Shown here piece by piece: positions 55,713-64,000 of a stretch of 64,000 nt of DNA (within the stretch, counting starts at the first letter, position 1; every line of letters starts with the position of its first letter). The DNA is taken from the NCBI GenBank assembly GCA_025200525.1, contig CM045763.1, positions 151,410,246 through 151,474,245 on the forward strand, given 5' to 3'. Under the pieces are notes generated by a model. It saw only the letters and a program-made list of their open reading frames with translations, was not told the DNA's origin and searched no databases. Both the position numbers and the translations under genes were made by a program. This DNA is from Camellia lanceoleosa (taxonomy: Eukaryota > Streptophyta > Magnoliopsida > Ericales > Theaceae).

Positions 55713-58349
55713 TGTGAGAACCCGAATATAAAAATTAAATCAATAATTAGATAATAATAATTTTACAAATCTCAAATATTTTGATAGTGAATCTTAAAGT
55801 GCAAATTACATATTTAGAAGGTCTTTTAATTAATTTTAAATCCGAAAATAAATTATGGTGAAAGTCTTTAGTTTGGAAGCAAAATTTATTATTAAAAAAA
55901 AAGAAAAGAAAAAAAGAGAAGAGGGTGTGACTTGAACTCTAGACCACAAAATGAATAAATAAGGCTCTTACCATTTGAGTTACATCTAACTTATATATAT
56001 ATTTTGTATATTTATCCATTTATTTGACCCACAACTAATATAAAATAAAATATATACAAAACCTACAAAACCCTAATTCTCTTATTAGCTTACAAAACAA
56101 TATAGCGGCAGCCAGGGGAAGGAATTGAGAGAAGAAGAAGAAGAAGAAGAAGAAGAAGAGGAAGAAAAAAAAAAAAAAGAATTGCAAAGAAGGAAGGATT
56201 TTTGGGTGTGTAGTAAGTATTTATCTTTCTTCTTCCTTAAGGTTTTGTTCTTTATCCTTACTCTATGATTATTTAGTTCATTGATGGAGAGGTTGTAGGT
56301 TTATGTATTTTGTATATAGATATCCTATTGAGAAACTTGAGGAGCTAAATTTATGTGTAAAGATTGGGTGTAATTCTTAGTTCAAAAATTCTGTACAGAA
56401 TCACAAACTTTAAAAATCAAGAAACCATATCAAACGAACGAATTTTAATCTGAAATTTTTACAGTAGATCAATTACATATTGAATTTAATATCTGAATTT
56501 TTTTATAATTTTTGGGAGTCAAAATCCATATAAATTGAGGTATTCAAATCTGTCCAAGAAACCAGTCCGAAACAGTAAATTCGGGAATGTTGTTCTCTTT
56601 GGGTATAAATCCAAAAATTATCAAATTAGTGTCATTAGAACCGGTTACGAGTCTAGTTTCGTATGTTTTTGGCCTTACATTGATTGCTTGTGTATATTAA
56701 GAGAACCGTCAATTTCTTTAAAGTGCTGCAGAAAACAACCTGTTTGGATATAATAAATTGTAGATAATTATTTTGATAAGCAAATCAAGTGAAACCAATT
56801 GGATTTGAAACTTAGGATATATTAGATCATATCTGGAGGTTATTGGAATTTTTCGAATAGCGTGGAGTGGGTTTTGTAATTTTCAAAGTTAGCGAATAGG
56901 TTGGAAAGGATTGTTTGAAACTCTATTTTATCTTAAAGTCACAATTAATTAAGTTTTGACTGGAACCCATGTCTTGGGTGATTTTAGATCTTGAAGAACA
57001 TGAACTTAGGTAATATTTAAGAGTAACGGTGAGTTGGGTTGAGCCGTGTTAGTGCGCTTTAGTTTGGGGTTACTTAGTTCGTATTCTTTAGTATTTTTTT
57101 TAAATTAGTAGTGACGTGTAATTTTCATATTGGTTCAGGACACTAGTTGGACTTTTACACTCTATTCGATTCGAGGATTATATTATTTCGTTTCAGGTGA
57201 GTAGTTTCATGCTACATATTTTTATAAATGTTCCCCTACCCTGAACTGTTGGAAAATTTAATTGTTGTTTCATGATTAAACTGTTTTGATAATTATTATA
57301 TTATCAAATGAATCAAGTTATTTCTGAAACATGTGTGAACTTGGCATACTGTAAACTATTTGTTTTGGTCTCATGTTTATAATGATGAACTACCATGTTT
57401 TGCGAAACTGATGTGTATTGAATATTGGGACCATGTGTGTATTTAGTCCAGGGAAATTATTCCACTGTGTGCGGTGACTCTGGCCACTAGGGAACAGATC
57501 CGGTTTAGGCCGTGATAACTCTAGTGCTCAACGATTGTAAGGAACAGACCTTTAAAAATAACTAGGTGACCTTCAATCGGATCGACTTTGAGAAAAGGCC
57601 CAGGTGCCACCCTGAGGATGACTCCTAGTTCGGTATTGGATCCAACGGGGCTTATAGCCTGAGAAATGTGTGGCAGATTATTTTTTTTTATTGGTACCCT
57701 TAAAATTATTGGTGTTCATGTTATAATCTGTGGAAAATGTCTTTTAACATGTTCTTGCGAGACATGAGTATTTTAATGTCATTTAACATGTTCTTGCGAG
57801 ACATGAGTATTTCTTTTTGAAACAAATAGTATTTGTCATTTAACATGTTCTTGCGAGACATGAGTATTTTTTAATTGTCATTTAACATGTTCTTGCGAGA
57901 CATGAGTATTTTAAGTGTTGAATTGTGAAACCCTCTTTTTGAAACAATTGTATTTACCAAACTGTATGCCAAACTAGTTTCTGTGATATATATTTTATTT
58001 TGGAATTGAACCCTGTTTTCAGAACTGTATTTACTATCCATGTTGCTACTCACTGAGCTATCAGCTGACTTAATTTTTATCACTTCCAGGTGTTAGAAGG
58101 ACTTAGTGGACTCATGGCATAGCGGAGACTCGATTGCATGGACCTCTAGGGCATACATTTATTTGTTTTAGGTTGCTTATCGAGTTTTGTGCATACATTG
58201 TGGTATGTCCTTTGGATTGAGTGTTGATTTATTTATTCTGGGTTATCATCACAATTATTTTTTATGGTTTTGGGTTCATGTTTAGGCTTACGTGTGCCTT
58301 GGGCTAAGTCCCTGGGCACGGCCGGTCATGCCCGGATTGGGTTGTGACA
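55713..58349 (+). mobile_element. 5' LTR of the Tekay-like element
   Basis: TGTGAGAACCCGAATATAAA to GGGTTGTGACA, 2637 bp. It includes a (GAA)n run near 56135-56165, a 31-base four-copy repeat near 57743-57914 and a GGCACGGCCGGTCATGCCC palindrome-like block close to its end (58314-58332). The 5-bp left flank is TGGTG; the partner is outside the window. Confidence 0.88.
57743..57914 (+). repeat. Four copies of a hairpin-forming 31-base motif
   Basis: TTTAACATGTTCTTGCGAGA followed by CATGAGTATTTT occurs four times. CATG-T-TCT pairs with AGACATG around TGCG (one bulged T). An AAACAA-rich filler is duplicated between copies. Confidence 0.85.
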
Positions 58350-58353
58350 ATTG

Positions 58354-58365
58354 TGGTATCGAGCA
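58354..58365 (+). promoter_or_regulatory. Primer-binding site, initiator tRNA-Met type, mutated
   Basis: TGGTATCGAGCA five bases after the LTR end; the usual form is TGGTATCAGAGC, so one or two bases are lost. Confidence 0.75.
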
Positions 58366-58567
58366 ATAGGTTTATTGAGTTACATATCTTGCATTTCATC
58401 ATTTAGACGAGGTCCAGTCCTTATAGTCCTTAGTTGTGTTTGGTTAAGTTAGTTTTATTTAAACTTGTGTTGAATCTTTCTTGATTTCAGTTTGAAGGTT
58501 AAGAGTTGACACCTAGGTATCTACACAGATTGTTTATTCCTTGTGAGCCTTTGATGTTTGTATTACC
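58366..58567 (+). other. Where gag should be: only about 200 bases, non-coding
   Basis: The primer site is followed almost at once by the protease fragment. A complete gag of over 1 kb is missing, so the element is a large deletion derivative. Confidence 0.7.
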
Positions 58568-58816
58568 TTGTCTACTCCATTAGGTGGGAGAGTACTATTG
58601 GGAGAAACAGTAGTGTTAGGGGATGATTGTAGATCTTGTGAGATAGAGATGGATGGTAGAATTTTTCTAGTGGATTTGATTTCTTTAGAGATGAAGGATT
58701 TTGATGTGATTTTGAGGATCGATTGGTTGACCAAGCATCATATCTCTGTTGATTGTTTTAGAAATAGCGTAGTTTTTGCTATCTTTGAGGGCAACATGAG
58801 TTTTCTTTTAGGGTGA
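58568..58816 (+). pseudogene. Protease fragment (Tekay-like)
   Basis: MSTPLGGRVLLGETVVLGDD, then CEIEMDGRIFLVDLISLEM and KDFDVILRIDWLTKHH with VDCFRNSVVF. This is the C-terminal half of the chromovirus aspartic protease region. The N-terminal DTGA/DSGA active-site part is absent. It ends at a TGA at 58816. Confidence 0.75.
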
Positions 58817-58839
58817 TAGGAAAGGGTCTTCTATTTGTT

Positions 58840-59150
58840 TTATTTCGTCCTTCAAAGCTAACCAATGTTGAGAAAAGGGGTCATGATTATTTAGCTTGTG
58901 TGGTAAGTACTTGAACTTCGAATAGAAGTTAGAGGAATTGCCTCAGAGTGAGTGATTGTGTTGATGTTTTTCTAAAGGATCTACCTAGACTTTGTCTAGA
59001 TTGTGAGGTAGAATTTTTCCATTAACTTGGTCCCCAACACAACACTCAATTCTAAAGTGCCCTATATAATGGCACCATTGGAGTTGATAGAGTTATAAAC
59101 TCAGTTACAAGAGTTGCTAGACGAAGTTAGTTATGGTTGGGTTGTTTCAC
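58840..59150 (+). pseudogene. Reverse transcriptase leader fragment (Tekay-like)
   Basis: Pieces in more than one frame: DVFLKDLPRLCLDCEVEFFH, DLVPNTTLNSKVPYIMAPLE, and TQLQELLDE. They match the conserved stretch that leads into the RT fingers. Stops interrupt. Confidence 0.7.
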
Positions 59151-61260
59151 TTGCTTGATGGACTACTTGTGAGGTTAGTGATGGGGATTAAGCCAATTAT
59201 TTTAAATGTGTTTGGGAATAAACGTAGTCTTACAATGATAGAAATTATAGCGTGTAGTAAGTGATGTGTTTCTTAGAGAGTTTGTTTTATTCATAATTTT
59301 GCTGTAAATCCTAAGAGGACAAATAAGAGAAATAATTTTGAGATAGATTGGACTGAGATTAAATTTGATTTGGGTTATGCCATTTGATGGGATTATTAGT
59401 AGTAACAACATTGGCTGGTGAGTCGATATTTTAGAATTTGTAGGCTAGTTTTAGGTGCTTTCGAGATTGGTGCAATCCATTGTCTCAGAGTTAGTTGTTG
59501 ATGTTCTCGAGTGCAATAAATGAGTGTTGAGGGAGATGATGTGATAGATGTTGTGAAGTTGTGTTAGCAACCAATGTTCTTAGAGGAAATTTTTAAGATT
59601 ACTTTGTGAGGATATTATAATTATAAACTAGATGTTTTAGGATACTTAGTATGGTGGTAATTTGAGTATTTCCATAGAATTTATGCTTGACCCATCGAGA
59701 GTGGTTGATGTTAATATTTATAGTTACTTTTATGTATGAGTTAGAAATTGCGAAGATGGAAGGTATACGAGATTGTTTTGGGTTAAATTTGAGGTGTGTC
59801 GTGATAGTGTGGTTCATGTAATGGAAATGGAGATTATTTTGTATCCCTTGTCCTTTAGCTATAAGATTGTTTTGTATCCTTGGTGTAGGAGTTGTGAATC
59901 CCTTATATTGATCCTTCGTTTTGCTACTTGTGTGGTGAGAATTCGTGTTGTTGGTATGTTGGTCTAATATTACCATTGAGTTCAATTTGAGTGTATTTGA
60001 CCGTAAGTGGTAAGTGTTTCCTTAATTAAATGTATTTAGTTTTGCCTAATAGAGGATGATTCCTTATTTTAATTTTATTTCATCGTGTTTTGTGGTGATA
60101 TTACATTTAAAGAAGTTATTCGGTAAACCTCTCGTCTGGGAATAAATTGGTATGAAGTACTTTCGTTATTTTGTTAGTCTTAGAAATTGTTATGGGATGA
60201 CTATTGTTGATGTAGAAAATTTTTTTAGAATAAACGTGTGGCATTATAGCAAGTGGTTGTACATTTTTTTTTTAGAGTTGTGTAAGGGTGAGTTCGATTA
60301 GTGATATTGGATAAGATTTTGAAATAACCACAAGACTGAACAATTGTTGGTGTAACCTTTCGTCTTGAGTTGTGTAGACTTTTCATGGTGGGTTTGGTAT
60401 GGTAATTGGTGTTGTTATTTGTGACATGAGCAGTTATGAGGATTTGATTTTGTTTTCTTTGCATTTTTGTAAGCTGTGGTGGATTACTTTCAAGTTAAAT
60501 TATTTTTCAATTGCAAAGAAGATTTAGTAGCGATTGGATTGAAATATTGAAAAGATTATTTTAGTTAGAATTTTGTATTAGATGTGTTCTATTATTTCTT
60601 TTGGTGAGGGATGTACATTAAATTTTGTTTGAAGAGATATTATTGTCATTTGAGGGTAATCTATTTATTAACGATTTGAAAATTTTAGGATTGTTTCGGT
60701 GTAACTTTTTACAAGTGTCTTATTGTGATTTGTTCGATATACTTCTAGGGTGAAAGATAGAATATTTTATTAACAGGCCTTAGGAATGATATTAATAATT
60801 GTTGATAAGTGAATTGGTGTAGTAAGAGTTGTTGAATTGGGATTTGATCTTGTGGATTATCATAATATTAGTGTGATGTGGAATCGTATTGCAACCTTGG
60901 AGTTAGTGTCATGGCTTTAGTTTTAAAGAATGAGAGTTGCTTTAATTTAACTTTTGTTGGAAGTACCTTAGTATAATTAGAATGTGTACCCAATCTTGAT
61001 GGATTCTATGTGGACTCGAAGTGCATTGTGTGAGTGTTTGGATAAAATCTATGTTGGAGTGAGATTGTGTGGGTGGATGTAGACAAATTTGTGTAAACTA
61101 TTAGTCGGTTTGTCAAGTAAAAGAAATAGAGTAGATAGGTAAAAATAATACAGAAATTGCTTGGTTGGGCAATTGAAGTTATGGCTGAGAATTTTCCAGT
61201 AGTATGTTTGGCGTGATTGCATTATGTTTTATATGGATCGATGTTTCTTGTTTTCTAGAT
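59151..61260 (+). other. Region expected to hold RT core, not recognisable
   Basis: No RT motif (such as YIDD/FVDD or a FLGH block) can be seen in any frame. The plus strand is strikingly poor in C and rich in T and G. It is either an extremely decayed RT or foreign filler. No gene called. Confidence 0.5.
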
Positions 61261-61625
61261 GAAGCAGTTGGAGCTAAGGTGATTACTTATGTGTCATGAT
61301 AGTTGAAAGTACATGATAGAAATTATCCTACGCACGACTTGGAGTTAGCAGCAGTGATTTTTGCTCTTAAGATCTGGCGACATTATTCGTATGGAGAGTC
61401 ATGTGAGATTTACACTGATCATAAGAGTTTGAAGTATACTTTCACACAAAAGGAACTAAATTTGAGGCAAAGAAGATGGCTTTAGTTACAAAAAAAAAAA
61501 TTACGATGTGAATGTTTTGTATCATTCGGAGAAGGCAAATGTGGTTGCAGATGCCTTGAGTAGGAAGGTTGTAGTTGGAGATATAGCTGCTTTGTCTATT
61601 GAGAGTTGTTTGGTGGAAGACATGA
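61261..61625 (+). pseudogene. RNase H fragment (Tekay-like)
   Basis: [20 protein letters not shown] then [20 protein letters not shown] and LNLRQRRWL. After an A-run frameshift near 61495 it continues with YDVNVLYHSEKANVVADALS. This is the RT-linked RNase H and its tether in chromoviruses. The N-terminal DAS motif is lost. Confidence 0.85.
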
Positions 61626-62780
61626 GACGTTTAAGGCTTGAGGTTGTTATGCCTGGTGATAGGGCTTTTGTAGTCAATTGAAAGTTCAGCTGACCTTGAG
61701 AGAATGGATTCGTTTAGCTCAGGAGATTGACCCCCAAAGCAGAGCGTATTAAAGGAGAGATGGTAGAGGGTAAGGATGTAGACTTTGTGGTTAATGATGA
61801 TGGGTTGCTTAGATTCCGTAGCCGAATTTGTGTTCCTGCTGGTGGTGATTTGAGGAAGGAGATTATGATGGAGGCACATCATTCTAGTTACAACATTCAT
61901 CCTGAAAGCACTAAGATGTATCGGGATCTTCATGTACATTTTTGTGGAATGGTATGAAGGGAGATATTGCAGAATTTATGGCTTAGTGTTTGGTGTGTCA
62001 ACAGGTTAAAGTATTATATTAGAAACTTGCGGGGAAACTACAACCCTTACCTATACCAGAGTGGAAGTGGGATCATGATACCATGAACTTTGTGTATGGT
62101 TTACCTCGTACTAGTAGTAATCACGATGCAATTTGGGTAGTTGTTGATAGATTAACCAAGTCAGCACATTTTATTGCAGTACGGATGACCTATTCTCTAG
62201 CTCGATTTGCACAGTTGTATGTGAAGGAGATTGTTAGATTGCATGGTGCACCAGTGTCAATAGTGTTAGATCGGGACCCTCATTTTGTGTCTAAGTTTTG
62301 GGGTGCGTTATAATCATTATGGGTACTTTCGGTTAAATTTTAGTTCAAATTATCACCTTCGCATGATGGGCAATCGAGAGGTCTATTCAAACCCTTGAAG
62401 ATATGTTGAGGGCTTGTGCTTTGGAGTGGAGAGGTAATTGGGATGATTATTTGCTCATGGAGTTTGCCTATAATAATATCTATCATTCTAGTTTGGGATT
62501 AGCTCCTTATGAGGCTTTGTATGGAAGGAAGTGTAGGTCTCCTTTGTGTTGGTATGAGGTTGGTGAAAGGCAAATGTTGGGACTGATTTGGTGGAGGATG
62601 ATACATGGAAAATTATCACCATCGAGAGAGATTATTGACCGCCGAGTAGAAAAAAAAAAAAAAAAAAGTTATGCTGATCATCGTAGGAGAGACTTAGAGT
62701 TTCATGTGGGGGATATGGTATTCTTGAAAGTATCACCATGGAAAGGAGTGATCGGTTTGGAAAGAAAGGAAAGTTGAGTC
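61626..62780 (+). pseudogene. Integrase, broken by frameshifts (Tekay-like)
   Basis: Zinc-binding part with MEAHHSSYNIHPESTKMYRD and CLVCQQVK. Then comes the core: KWDHDTMNFVYGLPRTSSNH, where the catalytic Asp of the usual ISMDFV is replaced (TMNFV). VLDRDPHFVSKFW has the second Asp and further on YNNIYHSSLGLAPYEALYGR. The Glu region near 62370-62400 (QSRGLFKPL) is frameshifted. An A18 run at 62651 breaks the frame again. Confidence 0.83.
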
Positions 62781-63117
62781 CTAGATACATTGGTCCATTT
62801 GAGGTATTGGAGAAGGTTGGTGAGGTTATGTCGTGTTACTCTACCCCCTAGGTTGGTAGGAGTGCATAATGTGTTTCACGGTTCTATGCCGAGGAAATAT
62901 GTGCACAAATTCACATGTGATAGATTATGAGCCGCCAGATTAGAGAGGATTTTTTATATGAGGAGATACCTGTTCAGATTTTGGATTCGAAAGAGAAAAG
63001 GTTGCGTATAAAGGTCATTAAATTGATTAAGGTACTGCAGCGTAATCATCTAGTTAAAGAAGCGACTTGAGAATGCGAGGACGAGATGCACGAGAAGTAC
63101 CCACATCTATTCTCATG
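62781..63117 (+). pseudogene. Integrase C-terminal/chromodomain-like tail (Tekay-like)
   Basis: Fragments VGVHNVFHGSMPRKYV and, near the end, an ENARTRCTRS/KYPHLF-type ending (ACGAGAAGTACCCACATCTAT near 63092) correspond to the tail of Del/Tekay polyproteins. A functional chromodomain cannot be assembled. Confidence 0.6.
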
Positions 63118-63156
63118 ATTTACTCAGGTTAGTTTCGAGGACGAAACTTTTATTTT

Positions 63157-63168
63157 AGGAGGGGAGAA
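63157..63168 (+). promoter_or_regulatory. Polypurine tract (Tekay-like)
   Basis: AGGAGGGGAGAA immediately precedes the 3' LTR start TGTGAGAACCCG. A TTTCGAGGACGAAACTTTTA block lies just upstream, commonly found there in this lineage. Confidence 0.85.
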
Positions 63169-64000
63169 TGTGAGAACCCGAATATAAAAATTAAATCAAT
63201 AATTAGATAATAATAATTTTACAAATCTCAAATATTTTGATAGTGAATCTTAAAGTGCAAATTACATATTTAGAAGGTCTTTTAATTAATTTTAAATCCG
63301 AAAATAAATTATGGTGAAAGTCTTTAGTTTGGAAGCAAAATTTATTATTAAAAAAAAAGAAAAGAAAAAAAAAGAAGAGGGTGTGACTTGAACTCTAGAC
63401 CACAAAATGAATAAATAAGGCTCTTACCATTTGAGTTACATCTAACTTATATATATATTTTGTATATTTATCCATTTATTTGACCCACAACTAATATAAA
63501 ATAAAATATATACAAAACCTACAAAACCCTAATTCTCTTATTAGCTTACAAAACAATATAGCGGCAGCCAGGGGAAGGAATTGAGAGAAGAAGAAGAAGA
63601 AGAAGAAGAGGAAGAAAAAAAAAAAAAAGAATTGCAAAGAAGGAAGGATTTTTGGGTGTGTAGTAAGTATTTATCTTTCTTCTTCCTTAAGGTTTTGTTC
63701 TTTATCCTTACTCTATGATTATTTAGTTCATTGATGGAGAGGTTGTAGGTTTATGTATTTTGTATATAGATATCCTATTGAGAAACTTGAGGAGCTAAAT
63801 TTATGTGTAAAGATTGGGTGTAATTCTTAGTTCAAAAATTCTGTACAGAATCACAAACTTTAAAAATCAAGAAACCATATCAAACGAACGAATTTTAATC
63901 TGAAATTTTTACAGTAGATCAATTACATATTGAATTTAATATCTGAATTTTTTTATAATTTTTGGGAGTCAAAATCCATATAAATTGAGGTATTCAAATC
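63169..64000 (+). mobile_element. 3' LTR of the Tekay-like element, partial (runs off window)
   Basis: Repeats 55713-56550 of the 5' LTR. By eye the differences are one or two bases in an A/G homopolymer and fewer GAA units in the (GAA)n run. Confidence 0.92.

Larger units (their letters stand above)
55713..64000 (+). mobile_element. Tekay/Del-like Ty3/gypsy retrotransposon, degraded pol, running past the window end
   Basis: 5' LTR 55713-58349, initiator-Met-type primer site, fragments of protease, RT leader, RNase H, integrase and a C-terminal region, polypurine tract at 63157-63168, then a 3' LTR from 63169. Motif order and the C-terminal HNVFHGSMPRKYV region indicate a Tekay/Del-type chromovirus. 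The 832 bases of 3' LTR in the window match the 5' LTR apart from microsatellite/homopolymer length. Confidence 0.88.

Noticed and set aside
1..64000. tRNA, rRNA or other structural RNA genes
   Set aside because: No cloverleaf or rRNA-like block was noticed; the only tRNA-related strings are primer-binding sites. A tRNAscan-SE/Infernal run would be decisive.

Overview
This window is repeat-dense plant nuclear DNA, almost certainly from a eudicot. No intact host gene was found. The evidence is LTR retrotransposons with plant-type tRNA primer sites, a PIF/Harbinger transposase with plant-style introns, plant mobile domain (PMD)-like passenger genes, and many C-to-T type nonsense changes as expected of methylated silent elements. 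Nearly everything can be placed in a nested insertion series.

Oldest layer: a PIF/Harbinger DNA transposon on the minus strand, with a Myb/SANT-like gene (54750-52615) followed by a DDE transposase gene (51960-45540). Several elements landed in it. A plus-strand solo LTR of another family (about 46031-50978) sits in transposase intron 2 and is itself split by solo LTR C2 (47767-50713, TSD CCAAG). A poly(A)-tailed retroposon (53134-54222, TSD about 18 bp) splits the Myb gene. A Tekay/Del-like Ty3/gypsy element (55713 to beyond the window end) lies upstream. A very large Tat/Ogre-type element, here called B, begins 25 bp past the transposase stop.

Element B (minus strand) runs from 45515 leftwards, probably past position 1. 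It has a 5' LTR (35054-45515, split by two solo LTRs at 36472-40809 and 41171-43963), a tRNA-Arg primer site (35031-35048), a leader, protease-RT-RNase H-second RNase H-integrase remnants (17086 down to 9295), then sequence carrying genes on the opposite strand. One is a DUF7745/PMD-like gene (3421-8556) split by a solo LTR (3739-7694, TSD CTAAT). A seven-exon PMD-like gene (55-2665) lies further left. The protease-RT block of B is duplicated in tandem (11822-14400 and 14409-16987).

Element A (plus strand, 17087-34668) is a non-autonomous relative inserted inside B. It has a 5'-truncated LTR, primer site, a gag lacking its core, only the RT leader and the integrase tail of pol, a long 3' region full of tandem arrays (36, 114 and 49 bp units), a polypurine tract and a complete 4.6 kb 3' LTR.

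The most notable signals are a long hairpin with compensatory changes in five Tat-type LTR copies, a second copy of the primer-site core inside every Tat-type LTR, opposite-strand PMD/DUF7745 genes with introns, a duplication made after the element was already dead, and a Tekay-like element with near-identical LTRs around a ruined pol. All comparisons were by eye; no alignment or database search was run.
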